From Terrirhizobium terrae (lineage in GTDB: Bacteria > Pseudomonadota > Alphaproteobacteria > Rhizobiales > Rhizobiaceae): a stretch of DNA of 64,000 nt. The notes beneath the pieces were generated by a model. It was not told the DNA's origin. It searched no databases and saw only the letters and a program-made list of their open reading frames with translations. A program made the position numbers and the translations under genes. Positions 9,510 through 20,060 of this stretch are shown here, piece after piece (within the stretch, counting starts at the first letter, position 1; every line of letters begins with the position of its first letter). The DNA is taken from positions 3,757,501 through 3,821,500 of the forward strand of contig NZ_CP104992.1 of assembly GCF_030323265.1 (NCBI RefSeq), read 5' to 3'.

Positions 9510-12100
9510 TCAGGCAGCATTGCTGTGCCGGCCCGGCCGGTACTCTCCCATGCCCGCGTCGCGGCCGCTGGCAGTCCGGAAACGCTCGATCTTCGTCGTC
9601 AGCGCTTCTACCCGATTGCGCAGACCGTGGATCTCGGCATTGTTCTCCTCCACCATGGCGGCATTCTGCTGGGTGATCAGCTCCACCTCCTGCACCGCAT
9701 GGGTGACTTCGGAAATGCCGGTCGACTGTTCCGCCGCGGCGGAAGAGATCTGCGCCACCAGTTTGCGGACATCCGAGACATGGGAGATGATCTGCGACAG
9801 TGCCTCGCCGGTCTGTTCGACCAGATGCACACCGCTTTCCACCTGGGTGGAGCTTGCCGAGATCAACTGCTTGATTTCGCGGGCCGCCCCGGCGCAGCGC
9901 TGCGCCAGTTCGCGCACTTCCTGGGCTACCACCGCAAAGCCGCGGCCGGCCTCGCCCGCACGGGCTGCTTCCACCCCGGCATTCAGCGCTAGGAGGTTGG
10001 TCTGGAAGGCGATCTCGTCGATCACGCCGATGATCTGGCTGATCTTGTCGGACGACCGGCTGATCTCGCCCATGGCGTCGACCGCACGGGCGACCACCTC
10101 GCCCGAGCGCACGGCAAACGCTTCGGTCTCGTTGACCGACTGCGACGTCTGCTGTGCGCTGCCCGCCGTGCTGCGCACGACCTCGCTCAGATGACGCAGC
10201 GCCCGTGAACTCTGCTCGAGCGCCGCAGCCTGCTGTTCGGTGCGGCGTGCGAGGTCGTCGGCGGAAACGGCGAGGTTCGCCGTACCGCCATCGATCTCAT
10301 GCGCTGCCGAGCGCACCTCTAGCAGCGTCGCCCGGAGAGCCTCGACGGCCTGGTTGTAGGTCCGGGCCATCTCGATGAAGTCGGCCGGCAGGTTTTCGTC
10401 CATGCCGGCGGCAAGATCGCCTTCGGCAAGGCTGCCGAGCACTCCCGACAGCGCGGTCAGAGCATGCTGCTGTTCGGCCGCCACACGCGCCCGTTCGGAA
10501 GCACGGCGCTCGGCCTCGGCGCTGGAAAGCTCGCGAGCCGCAGCCGCTTCCTGTTCCAGGCGGATATTTTCCTCGCGGCGTCGCGGAACACGGTGACGGA
10601 CCGCACCATGTCGCCGATCTCGTCACGACGCTCGCGGCCTTCGATCGCCACTTCCAGATCACCGTCGGCCAGCCGGCGCATCACTTCGGTGACGCGGCGC
10701 AGCGGACCACGCAGGGTCTCGACCAGCATCAGGCCGCCGGCGATCGCCAGCACGGTACCGATCACCATCGCCGCGACGGAAAGCGAAGCCGAACGCTCGC
10801 TGTCTTCCTTGCCCACTTCCTGTGCCTGGGCGACGAAATCCTTCAGGCCCGCCATCCCGGTCGTCAGCGTTGCTGCTGCCGCAGTACGCGCCTTCTGCCA
10901 TTCGCCGGCGATGCCGAGCAGCTTTGCAGCAGCATTGTCGAGCACGGTTAGATGAACCTCGGCCCTACCGGCAAATTCCGCCATCGTCACGTTGCTCTTG
11001 GCTAGCTCGGAAACGCGTGCCGTAACAGCACGCAACGCAGCGGTGCTTTCAGTAAGCGCCGCACGTGCATTCTCCGTTACCGTGCCACGCAGCCGCTCTA
11101 CGAGAAGCTGCAGCTCGTCGATCCGTCGAAGCGAATCCTCTGTCTGCGCCAGAAGCTCGCGCTGCGCATTCACGTCGCCTTCCAACCCGACGAAACGCTC
11201 AGCCGCCGTCACCGCCTTCTTGGTGGAAAGCGCATCGAGATCGCCCTGGATGCGCATGAAGGCACTGGTACCGACGCGGGCTGCCTGTCCCTTCTCTGTG
11301 ACGGGCGCATCACTCGCCAACGCCTTGGAGAGATTGGCAGAAGCTTCGCGAGCCGGAACGAAAGCCTTGTCGGCCTTCTCGGAGATCAGGCCCTTGATCT
11401 TGGCGAATTCCTCATCGAGCGCGCCGATATAAAGCTTGGCGGTATTGATTGCGCTGTCGTCGCTTTCCGCGCGACGCATGGCTTCTCGCAGGTTGGCGAT
11501 TCGGCCTGCGATGGCGTTGTAGGCAAAGGCTTCGAGCAGCATGCCCTTGGCGAACTTTTCCTTGCCTTCGGTCTGCTTGCGCAGCGTGCCCACCTGCTTT
11601 TCGACGGCGGTGCCCATCGTTTGGATCTCCGCCATTGCGGCATCCATCTGGCTTTCGGTTTGGTCCCGCGCGGTCTTGATTGCCCACAGCCCGTCGACAT
11701 GCGCCCGCATGGCCGGTGCGAGTTCCAGGACGGGTGCGATCCTTGCACTGTCCCCCTCGGATGTCAGCAACCCCTTCAGCGTGCCGACACCGCTTTCCTG
11801 CTTGTCGATATCCGCCTTCAATGCGGAAAGCGTCTTGTCGTCCGGCGCCACGGAAAACTCCTGCAGGCTCGCCTGCAGCCGCTCGAAATCACCGATATTC
11901 TCGATCGTCGCACGCGTCACCGTCATATGGCCGTTCAGCGTCCGGGCCGTGTAATAGCCCGCGAGCCCGACACCCGCGATCAGCAGCACGAGCGGAATGA
12001 CGAAAAGAAGGACTTTGGTGACGATTTTACGGCTTTGAAGAAGTCGATCGATAAACAAGCTCGTTCCCGCAATTGGCGCGCAGCAGTCCACGGATGTCAT
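9510..12100 (-). CDS. Methyl-accepting chemotaxis protein with long helical periplasmic domain; frameshifted near 10577
   Basis: Order of parts: a first membrane helix ([20 protein letters not shown]), about 380 mostly helical periplasmic residues rich in Ala/Glu/Lys that resemble a helical bimodular sensor, a second helix ([17 protein letters not shown]), a HAMP segment ([20 protein letters not shown]), then the cytoplasmic signalling domain with hairpin tip [20 protein letters not shown]. One missing base near 10577, after VFRDAA, separates HAMP from the signalling domain; restoring it gives [10 protein letters not shown] and one protein of about 860 residues. The start is uncertain: ATG at 12100, an earlier ATG at 12193, or TTG at about 12059 directly before the first membrane helix. 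Confidence 0.87.
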
Positions 12101-12301
12101 CCATGCGTAGCGGCTAGGCTCCAACCTCATGCGAGAGCATTTTTGAGCACCTTTCACCACATTCGGTTGAACAAGTGTTAATTGCACGCGCATCAGAGGC
12201 GAGCAGTGACTATTGCCCGCCGATCCGTACCCGAAAGGCCGCTTTCCGACTGGCGGCAGTCACCGCCATCGCTTATGACGACGATCTCGGGAGGAAACAG
12301 C

Positions 12302-13210
12302 ATGGCCCTATCGGACAATACCCGCGGCGCTCTCTTCATGGCGTCCGCGATGGCGGCTTTCGCGTGCAACGACGCGATGGTGAAGTTGCTGACACAAGAT
12401 CTGAGCATCGCCCAGATCATGGCCGTACGCGGTGTCATGACCACTCTTCTGGTCCTCTCCGTCTCCCGAATGCTCGGCGTCAGCTTGTCGCTGAAATGGC
12501 TGGCTAACCCACTGGTGCTCTTGCGCACCGCTTTTGAACTTGGGGCCACCCTCACCTTCTTTTCCGCCCTTGCCCGCATCGAATTTGCGGCCGCAGCCTC
12601 GATCATGCAGTCGTTGCCGCTGGCAGTCACCCTTGGCGCCGCCCTCGTCTTCCGCGAGCCGGTCGGCTGGCGGCGCTGGACAGCCATTATCGTCGGCTTT
12701 CTGGGTGTGCTTCTCATTCTCCGTCCGGGCCCGGAAGGTTTCCAGCCAGCCGCGCTGTTCGCCGTCGCGGCCATCTGCTTCACCGCCTGCCGCGACCTCA
12801 CCACCCGCCGTATTTCGTCGGATGTGCCGACACTGACGATCACCCTCTTCACGTCGTTCGTGGTGATGGTCGTTGGCTTCGCGCTCATCGTCCCGATGGG
12901 CGGCTGGCAGCCGATCTCCGGGACCGGCTGGCTGATGCTTGCCTTGACGTCCATTGCAGTCTTCGCCGGATACCAGGCCGTCATTATCGCCATGCGCGGA
13001 GGCGAGATCTCCTGCGTCGCGCCATTCCGTTATACCAGCCTCATCTGGGCCTTGATCATCGGCGTGCTCATCTTCGGCGAACGCCCTGGTATTTCCGTCC
13101 TCATCGGCGCAGCGATCGTCATCGGTTCGGGCCTCTACACCTTCTATCGCGAAAGCCGGCGCGCCATCGATACGGCCAAGACCGCCGCCGTGCCACCCGC
13201 CAGTGGCTAA
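12302..13210 (+). CDS. EamA-family (drug/metabolite transporter) permease
   Basis: 302 residues with ten predicted membrane helices in two EamA repeats, beginning TRGALFMASAMAAFACNDAMV and containing the usual FREPVGWRRW loop between repeats and FGERPGISVLIGAAIV at the end. The start at 12302 has a strong GGGAGGAAACAGC ribosome site. Probably exports a metabolite or amino acid; substrate not predictable. Upstream frame extension is open but lacks a ribosome site. Divergent from the chemoreceptor and followed by mobA after about 95 bases. Confidence 0.88.
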   Translation: MALSDNTRGALFMASAMAAFACNDAMVKLLTQDLSIAQIMAVRGVMTTLLVLSVSRMLGVSLSLKWLANPLVLLRTAFELGATLTFFSALARIEFAAAASIMQSLPLAVTLGAALVFREPVGWRRWTAIIVGFLGVLLILRPGPEGFQPAALFAVAAICFTACRDLTTRRISSDVPTLTITLFTSFVVMVVGFALIVPMGGWQPISGTGWLMLALTSIAVFAGYQAVIIAMRGGEISCVAPFRYTSLIWALIIGVLIFGERPGISVLIGAAIVIGSGLYTFYRESRRAIDTAKTAAVPPASG

Positions 13211-13305
13211 GCGCTTCGTGAGATCTTGAGGCGTCCGCATCTTGTGACATTAACCAAGCTCGGCTAACAGCCGAGTTTGAATGATTGCGCATTGAGGAGA
13301 ACCAC

Positions 13306-13929
13306 ATGGCAAGCCCCTCCGCCCCGCCCGGCCTGATTCTCGCCGGCGGCAAGTCGAGCCGGATGGGCAGCAACAAGGCTCTTCTCGCGCTTGGCAGCGA
13401 CACCGTGCTCGGCCATGTCCTGCGCCGGTTGAAGCCGCAGGTCTTGAGCGTTGCAGTCAATGCGTCGACGCCGTTGCCGGGTTTCGAGGGCTTGCGCTAT
13501 CTTGCGGATACGACGCCCGGCCAACTCGGCCCGCTTGCAGGCATCCTGACCGGGATGCGCCACTTCGGCGAAACGGAGCCCGAGGCACGCCATTTCCTCA
13601 CCGTCCCCTGCGACAGCCCTCTTTTACCGCTCCACCTTACCGAACGCCTCTTCGACACAAGGCCCGACGCCCGCACGATCGTCGTCGCATCCTCGCTCGG
13701 CCGCAACCATCCGGTATTCGCGCTCTGGCCCGTCGCACTCGCCGACGATCTCGAGGCATGGCTCACCACAGACGAGAACCGGCGGATCAACGGATTTCTT
13801 TCCCGTCACCCTACGGTGACCGTCGATTTTGCTCCGGTCGAGACCGCCCATGGCACGCTCGATCCCTTCCTCAACATCAACACGCCGGAAGACCTTGCGC
13901 GTGCAAACCTGTTCTCCGAGGTCCTGTAA
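13306..13929 (+). CDS. mobA: Molybdenum cofactor guanylyltransferase
   Basis: 207 residues from ATG 13306 behind a GAGGAGAACC ribosome site. The nucleotidyltransferase signature GLILAGGKSSRMGSNKALL opens the protein; DTTPGQLGPLAGIL and TVPCDSPLLPLHL supply the GTP and Mg2+ sites. It transfers GMP to Mo-molybdopterin to make the MGD form used by DMSO-reductase-family enzymes such as nitrate reductases and formate dehydrogenases. The stop TAA overlaps the mobB ATG (TAATG), so the pair is translationally coupled. Confidence 0.95.
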   Translation: MASPSAPPGLILAGGKSSRMGSNKALLALGSDTVLGHVLRRLKPQVLSVAVNASTPLPGFEGLRYLADTTPGQLGPLAGILTGMRHFGETEPEARHFLTVPCDSPLLPLHLTERLFDTRPDARTIVVASSLGRNHPVFALWPVALADDLEAWLTTDENRRINGFLSRHPTVTVDFAPVETAHGTLDPFLNINTPEDLARANLFSEVL

Positions 13930-14440
13930 TGACGCAGGCCGTCTTCGGCATTTCCGGCTGGAAGAATTCCGGCAAGACCGGCCTGACCGTCCGGCTGGTG
14001 ACGGAACTCACTGCCCGTGGCTACCGCGTGTCGACGATCAAGCACGCCCATCATGACTTCGACATCGACAAGCCGGGCGCCGATTCCTTCCGCCACCGGG
14101 AAGCCGGCGCCGAGGAAGTGACGATCGTCTCGGGCACGCGCTTCGCCATCATGCACGAATTGCGCGGTGCGGCCGAACCGACGCTCGCCGAAATCCTTGC
14201 GCGGATATCCCCTGCGATCTCGTTATCGTCGAAGGCTACAAGCGCGAGGCCATCCCGAAGATCGAACTCCGCCGTCTGGAATCCAAAAGCCGCGAACCAT
14301 TGGCTCCGAACGATCCGCATATCGTCGCGATCGCCGCTGACCATGCGGTTGAAGACAGCGCCCTGCCGGTCTTCCACCTCGACGACACGGCTTCCATCGC
14401 CGATTTCATCGTCGAGACAACCGGCCTCCCCAAACGCTGA
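13929..14440 (+). CDS. mobB: Molybdopterin-guanine dinucleotide adaptor protein; frameshifted near 14210
   Basis: Opens FGISGWKNSGKTGLTVRLV, whose GWKNSGKT is the MobB Walker A P-loop, followed by STIKHAHHDFDIDKPGADS, the other conserved block. Near 14210 a C run is one base short; restoring it continues as CDLVIVEGYKREAIPKIEL, again canonical, to the TGA at 14440. Corrected length is about 170 residues, normal. MobB is a GTPase that assists MobA. Last gene before a strong hairpin. Confidence 0.92.
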
Positions 14441-14468
14441 AAGCCGCCGGCCTTGCGGCCGGCGGCTT
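14441..14468. terminator. Strong GC hairpin between convergent mobB and the OmpA-like gene
   Basis: AAGCCGCCGGCC, a four-base loop TTGC, then GGCCGGCGGCTT form a perfect 12-bp stem directly after the mobB stop. It is followed by CCTT on the plus strand; there is no long T run, but a perfect stem between two convergent stops fits a bidirectional terminator. Confidence 0.75.
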
Positions 14469-14492
14469 CCTTATCTGCAGATTTGACGTCGC

Positions 14493-16643
14493 TTACTGGT
14501 TGGAAGCCACCGGCTTCACCAGCGGCGTGATGCGCCGGATGGTGACGCGGCGGTTTTCCTGGTTGGCCGCCTCGGTATTGACCTTCAAATAGCGCTCGCC
14601 ATAGCCCTGGGTCGTCATGTTCTCCGGCGGAATGCCGAACGCATCCGACAGCACGACGGCGACCGATTCCGCGCGACGGTCGGAGAGCACCAGATTGCTG
14701 TCGTCCGAACCCACGGCATCGGTATGGCCTTCGATCAGGAAGGTCTCGGACGGATCCTTTTCCAGCACCTTGTTGATCGCATCCGCCACCTTGCGCAGCG
14801 AGCTTGCCTGGTTCATCGGGATTTCGGCGCTACCGGTCGCGAAGGTAACCGTATCGAGGTCGATACGCGGAACCTTGTCGCGGATACGCGCCGAGTAGCG
14901 GACTTCGTCGAGCGAATAGGGTCGCTCGACCCTCTCCACCGGCGGCTGCTCCAGGAACTCGTAGTAATCGCGATCCGGCTCGCTCGACGTGTCGATGATA
15001 TAGTCGTCGATCGGCACGCCGAGACGCATGGGCGGCAGGTCCTCGCCCGGGTCACGCCATGTGTAGTTCTCGTCGCGATCCTCCAGCAGCTCCGGCGCAT
15101 AATAGAGCACGTATTCCTCGCCGCCGCGGATGATACGCGAACGCTGCACCACCTCGCCGTAGCGGTTGCGGATCGTCACGACGCGCGTGCCGTCCGAGCG
15201 TTCCACCACCTCACGATAGCGGCCATCGCCCAGACGCTCGTATTCTGGCCCGCGGCCATCCTCATAGAATCGCCGGCTGTCGTCGTGACGGACGATGGTC
15301 TGGTTATCGATCGAGATGATGACGCGCCCGTCATCGCGGTCCCGGTCGCGATCACGATCTCTTCTCTGGTTCCGGCCCTGTTCACGATCGCCACCGGCGA
15401 TCGCGCCGAGCACGTCCCAGCCACGCGGGCGCTGGAACTCAGGCCGGCCATCCATGCGCTCGCCGCGCTCTTCGACCAGTTCGCGGCGCTGGTTGCGCCA
15501 TTGCTCGCGCTGTTCGCGGGTGATCCGTTCATTGGCCTGCGCGTCGGCATCCGTGCGCGGCGGCGGGGCGGCAGGCTGCTGCGCCTGCTGGGGGCGGCTG
15601 GCTGGCCCGGAGCCTGGCCCGCTGCATCGCCGCTCGGGCGTGCGCCGGGGGCACGTGGAGCCTCGGCAGCACCCGGCGCGGCGGCAGGACGCTGTTCCTT
15701 GGCGCTGTCGAGCACGGCCGCACCATTTTCGACGGGCAGCGTTGCTGGCTGTTCAGCCTGTTGCTGCGCTGCGGGCTGCTCTCTGCGCTCGCCACCGCTT
15801 GTCGCCTGATCGGGTGCCGCTTCGCCAACTGCGGGCTGGCCGTCCTTTGCCTGCTGTCCGCGACGCGGACGCTCGCCCTCCCGGCCCTGCTCAGCCTGCT
15901 GGGCACGACGCGGGCGCTCGCCCTGCGGCTGCTCGGCGTTTCTCTGTTGCTGTTCGGTCGCAGCCGGCTGCTCGGCATTCTGCTGACGCTCGGGTTTCGG
16001 CTCCTCTGCCTGACGCTGTGCCGGTTCGGCCGGAGCCGGTTCTGCCGGCTTTGTCTCAGCCTGGCTCGGTTCGGACTGATTTGTCTCTCCCGCCTTTGGC
16101 TCAGGAGCCTGGTCGGCCTTCTGCTCGGCGGGTTCTTCCGCAGCCGCAGGCTGCTCCGCCTGTTGCTGGCGACGCTGCGGCTTTTCACCACCTTCTTCCT
16201 GGGCCCGCTGTTCGCGCTGGGGCGGCTGCTCCTGCGGCTGTTCGGCCTGTTCCTCGCGTCGCTGCGACGGCTCTGCGCCTTCCTGTTCCTGCGCCCGTTG
16301 TTCACGGCGCTGAGGACGCTCGCCCTCCGGCTCCTCGGCGTTCTGCTGTTCCCGCTGAGCAGGCTGTTCCTGCGGCTGTTCAGCCTGCTGCTCTCGCTGG
16401 GCAGGCTGCTCCTGCGATTGCTCCGGCTGCGGTTGCTCGGCCTGGGGCTGCTCGGCTTGCGGCTCCTGCGGCTGCTTGCCCTCTTCCGGAATGATCTCCT
16501 GCTGCACGCGTATCACGCCCGGTTTTGCAAGTGACGGATCGCTCCCGATACCCGGCGGTATCGCATAGGCCGGCTGCATCAGCAGCGGCAGCGACAGGAC
16601 CGGGGCCGCCACGCTGGCGAACAATCTCTGTTTGATCGACATC
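14493..16643 (-). CDS. OmpA-family protein with signal peptide and long Q/E/P-rich arm; frameshifted near 15600
   Basis: Starts MSIKQRLFASVAAPVLSL with a signal peptide ending QPAYA. Residues of about 45-350 are low complexity, built from Gln, Glu, Pro, Ala and Arg in units such as EQPQEQPAQREQQ. After a basic/polar stretch comes a mixed domain (YREVVERSDGTRVVTIRNRYG) and a C-terminal OmpA peptidoglycan-binding domain: FATGSAEIPMNQASSL, FLIEGHTDAVGSDDSNL, LSDRRAESVAVVL. One base is missing near 15600; repairing it joins the halves into about 716 residues. Expected in the periplasm or outer membrane, anchored to peptidoglycan, the arm perhaps spanning the periplasm. Convergent with mobB. Confidence 0.85.
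15640..16505 (-). repeat. Low-complexity Q/E/P/A-rich coding repeat
   Basis: Inside the OmpA-like gene, degenerate short units (QAEQPQ, EEQAEQPQEQPPQREQ, RRGQQAK) are repeated with the codons CAG, GAG, CCG and GCA. The strong composition makes open frames on the opposite strand that read as Leu- or Arg-rich; these are shadows. Such tracts expand and contract by slippage, so length may vary between strains. Confidence 0.8.
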
Positions 16644-17014
16644 ACGAATTCCTTCTCTTGGGTTTTCGTCCCTTGGTTCGCATAGCCTTTGCCCTTGCGG
16701 GCGCCTCTGCGGGCGGGCTTTCGCGGCGGCTCAACTGCTTGTGTTCCAGATTGGTTCCAGCCGGGCCGGGCAGCAAAGGTCCCTATGATCTGGACCAAAG
16801 TCTGAACCGGCTTTGAACAGCCCGTTCATCGTGACCGAGTTGCAGTGCACCATAAGCGTGGGTATCAAGGAGCTGTGAAGCCCTTGGTTGCCGTTGAAAA
16901 TGCCGTTGCAATTTCTCCGGCGCCGGTATCTATAAAACGCAAGGGCCACCGCGCCCTGCCCCGGCTGCGAAAAAGCAGGAAAACGCTGCCGGGTAGCCAA
17001 CAGAGAGGACCATC
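16644..17014. promoter_or_regulatory. Divergent intergenic region with candidate sigma-70 promoter at 16906-16936
   Basis: No convincing gene in these 370 bases. TTGCAA at 16906-16911 and CTATAAAA beginning at 16930 are spaced about 18 bases and point toward the ABC-transporter gene, giving a leader of roughly 70 bases and a ribosome site AGAGGACC before ATG 17015. The promoter of the OmpA-like gene must also lie here, but I cannot place it. Confidence 0.4.
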
Positions 17015-17796
17015 ATGAACATCTCCGCCCGTTTGTTTGCAGCAGCCTCGGTTGCTGCACTTTCGCTTTCGCAGGCGCCGCCTCGGCACAGGAAAAGCTG
17101 GTGATCGGTACGGAAGGCGCCTACCCGCCCTTCAACGTTCTGGAATCCAACGGTAACCTCACCGGTTTCGACATCGACATCGCCAAGGCGCTCTGCACCG
17201 AGATGAAGGTCGAGTGCACCTTCGTCACCAATGACTGGGACGGTATCATCCCGGCCCTCCAGTCCAAGAAGTTCGACGCGATCATAGCCTCCATGTCGAT
17301 CACGCCGGAGCGCCAGGAACAGGTCACCTTCTCCAAGAAGTATTACAACACTCCGCCGGCGATCGCCGTGCCGAAGGATTCCGACCTGAAGGACGCCTCC
17401 GCTGAATCCCTGAAGGGCAAGGCGCTCGGCGCCCAGGGCTCCACCAGCCACGCCAACTATGTCGAGAAGCACTTCCCCGATTCCGACGAGAAGCTCTATC
17501 CGACGGCTGACGAATACAAGCTCGACCTCACCAACGGCCGCATCGACGGCGTGGTCGACGACATCGTCGTGCTGACCGAATGGGTCAAGTCCGATGCCGG
17601 CTCCTGCTGCAAGATTCTCGCTCCGCTGCCGGTCGATCCGGAGATCAACGGCGAAGGCGCAGGCGTCGCGGTCCGCAAGGACGAACAGGCGCTCGCCGAC
17701 AAGTTCACCGCCGCCATCGCTGCGATCCGTGCCAGCGGCGAATACAAGAAGATCCAGGACAAGTATTTCGACTTCGACGTCTACGGCGGCGAATAA
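17015..17796 (+). CDS. Polar amino acid/opine ABC transporter, periplasmic binding protein; frameshifted near 17070
   Basis: ATG 17015 opens a signal peptide (MNISARLFAAASVAALSL) which is broken near 17070 by a T run one base short; repair gives FAGAASAQEKL and the mature protein. That reads LVIGTEGAYPPFNV, NLTGFDIDIAKALC, DWDGIIPALQSKKFDAIIASM and SITPERQEQVTFS, the classical family-3 solute-binding layout of HisJ/OccT/LAO proteins. A Cys pair (SCCK) near residue 200 matches octopine/nopaline-type binders. Likely binds a basic or opine-type amino acid. About 260 residues when repaired. A hairpin separates it from the permease genes. Confidence 0.92.
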
Positions 17797-17811
17797 CCCG
17801 ATTTTGTCGTG

Positions 17812-17852
17812 AAAAAGCGGCGGAAGGTTCGTCCTTCCGCCGTTTTCATTTT
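17812..17852 (+). terminator. Rho-independent terminator/attenuator after the binding-protein gene
   Basis: CGGCGGAAGG (17818-17827), loop TTCGT, CCTTCCGCCG (17833-17842), then TTTTCATTTTT. A perfect 10-bp stem plus T tract lies between the binding-protein gene and the permeases. As in many ABC operons this should leave the binding protein more abundant than the membrane parts. Confidence 0.85.
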
Positions 17853-17949
17853 TGTGAACCCCTTGTCCTCAGGTAATTTTCCTTTTTAATTGGATTTCGA
17901 AAGCGGCACGGCATAAGCCGCAGGGGAATATGAACCGGAACATGATCCT

Positions 17950-18731
17950 ATGAGCGGATGGCTTTCCGCCCTCTTCGACACCCTTGACCCGTTCTGTGGT
18001 CCCGTAGGCCTGTTCACCTGGCTGGCCGGCAATTCGCTGGTCGCCTGCGGCGATGCGGGCTGGGGCGATGAAATCGCCTTCGGCGTCAAGGTCACAATAT
18101 CGCTGGCCATCGCGACGCTGCCGGTCGGCCTCGCCATCGGCTTCCTGATCGCGCTCGCCGCCCAGTCCGAGGAAAAGCTCCTGAGGCTCGCCGCCGGCAT
18201 CTACACGACGATCTTCCGTGGCCTGCCGGAACTCCTGACGCTGTTCATCGTCTATTACGGCGCCCAGATGCTGATCCAGTCGGTCGCCGCCACCTTCGGT
18301 TATGAAGGGCGCATCGAGATCAACGCCTTCGTCGCCGGTCTCGTGGCGCTCGCGGTCGTCTTCTCGTCCTATTCCTCGGAAGTGCTTCTGTCGGCCTTCC
18401 GTGCAATCCCGCGCGGCCAGTATGAGGCGGGCGATGCGCTGGGCCTGCGCCGCTGGCGCACGATGTTTCTCATCATCCTGCCGCAGCTCATCCGCATCGC
18501 GCTGCCCGGTCTCACCAATCTCTGGCTGATCCTCCTGAAGGACACGTCCTATGTCTCGGTCATCGGCCTTGCCGATATCGTCCGCCAGACCGGCATTGCC
18601 GCGCGCGTCAGCAAGGAAGCCTTCTTCTTCTACTTCATCGCCTGCCTGCTCTATCTCATCCTGGCGATGATCTCCTCTTCGGCCTCGGCTTCATCGAACG
18701 CTGGGCCAAGCGCTCGGAGGTCGCCCGATGA
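17950..18731 (+). CDS. Polar amino acid/opine ABC transporter permease (OccQ/HisQ type); frameshifted near 18677
   Basis: Five to six membrane helices and the inner-membrane coupling motif EAGDALGLRRWRTMFLIILP (the EAA loop). GLPELLTLFIVYYG and SYVSVIGLADIVRQT are typical of the HisQ/OccQ permeases. Near 18677 a T run is one base short; repair gives SFGLGFIERWAKRSEVAR and a TGA at 18731 overlapping the next ATG (ATGA). About 260 residues, normal. Works with the second permease and an ATPase to import the ligand delivered by the upstream binding protein. Confidence 0.9.
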
Positions 18732-19557
18732 GCGTGATCAACGAACTCATTCCGCCGCAACCGGCCCCAGCCGTCCTCGAACGGCCGCTGACCGCCGCAA
18801 AGGTCGTCGGCATGATTGTGCTGGTGCTCTGGGCGATCCTCGCCATGGGCCTGCTCAGCATGGTCATCGAAGGTTGGGATCCGGCCAAGTTCGAGCGTTA
18901 CGGGCCGCGCTATCTGAACGGCCTCTGGACGACCATCTCGCTGGTCGGCATCTCGATCGTCCTCGGCGCGATCCTGTCGCTGCCGATCGCCTTTGCCCGC
19001 ATGGCGAAGAACCGCGTCCTGAACGCGATCGCCTATGCCTATGTCTATATCTTCCGCTCGACGCCGCTGCTCGCCCAGCTCTTCCTGATCTATTACGGGC
19101 TCGGTAGTTTCCGACCGCAGCTGGAAGCCATCGGCCTCTGGTGGTTCTTCCGCGAGGCCTGGTATTGCGGCCTCTTCTCGCTGACCATCAACACCGCCGC
19201 CTATCAGGCGGAAATCCTGCGCGGCGCGATCGAGAGTGTTCCGCGCGGCCAGCATGAGGGGCGGCCGCCCTCGGTCTGTCGAAACGCGTCACCTTCCTGA
19301 AGGTCATCCTGCCCCAGGCACTGATCGTCGCACTACGCCCCTATGGGAACGAGATCATCCTGATGATCAAGGGCTCGGCCGTCGTCGCCATCGTCACGGT
19401 CTACGACCTGATGGGCGAGACGCGCTACGCCTTCTCGCGCACCTTCGATTACCAGACCTATCTCTGGGCAGCGATCTTCTACCTCTCCATGGTCGAAGCG
19501 CTCCGCCACCTCTGGGCCTTCATCGAACGCCGCCTCACCCGCCATCTGGTGCGTTAG
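18728..19557 (+). CDS. Polar amino acid/opine ABC transporter permease (OccM/HisM type); frameshifted near 19262
   Basis: Starts by ATGA overlap with the first permease. Contains YIFRSTPLLAQLFLIYYGLG, then AYQAEILRGAIESVPRGQ, and the EAA loop broken near 19262, where a G run of four should be five; repair gives HEGAAALGLSKRVTFLKVIL, continuing to ALRPYGNEIILMIKGSAV and the stop at 19557. About 276 residues. The matching ATP-binding gene, which normally follows, is absent: the next gene is usg. Confidence 0.9.
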
Positions 19558-19705
19558 CAGCACTCAATCGAGAACGCTGCTAACCACCTGAAATATCGTA
19601 TCAATTTCGCGCGGCAACCGCTTCCAGGCAAGCTTCCGTTAAGCATGCCATGTTTCCATTTCCTTTACGGCGCACCCGATGCGTCGAAAAAGAAGGGAAC
19701 AGCAA

Positions 19706-19969
19706 ATGTCGGAACTCGAAATGATGCTGAGAGGCTACGGCCTCACCACCGCCCAGATTTTCTACCACCTGCCGGATCACCCTCACCTGCTGCAGAGCTA
19801 TGTCTGGCAGGACTACGATCTCGCCCCGAATTTTCCCGAGATGAACGGCTTTCTGAAATTCTGGCAGGAGAAGCTGGATGGCCCGCTGCATTCCGTCCGC
19901 TACGTCCACCGCAAGCTGATCTCCGCCAGTGAGTGGCGCGCCGTCAACGGCGAGATCATCCTGCACTGA
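19706..19969 (+). CDS. usg: Usg family protein
   Basis: 87 residues from ATG 19706 with AGAAGGGA upstream. Reads LRGYGLTTAQIFYHLPDHP, YVWQDYDLAPNFPEM, LKFWQ and HSVRYVHRKLISASEWR, the conserved blocks of the alphaproteobacterial Usg family, named from its place upstream of trpF in Caulobacter and sometimes labelled a phosphoribosylanthranilate isomerase-associated protein. No biochemical function is established. Not next to trp genes here. Confidence 0.88.
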   Translation: MSELEMMLRGYGLTTAQIFYHLPDHPHLLQSYVWQDYDLAPNFPEMNGFLKFWQEKLDGPLHSVRYVHRKLISASEWRAVNGEIILH

Positions 19970-20060
19970 AACGCCGCATCCCGCTCGTCGGATTGCCAAG
20001 TCGCGATTGCCAAACGGCGCCGTGACGCTTAAAGCGCTCGCGACAACAGGGAATACGGCT

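Noticed and set aside
15295-16534. Long plus-strand frames rich in Leu, Arg or Pro opposite the OmpA-like gene
   Set aside because: They are antisense shadows of the Q/E/P repeat codons and have no start context or domain.
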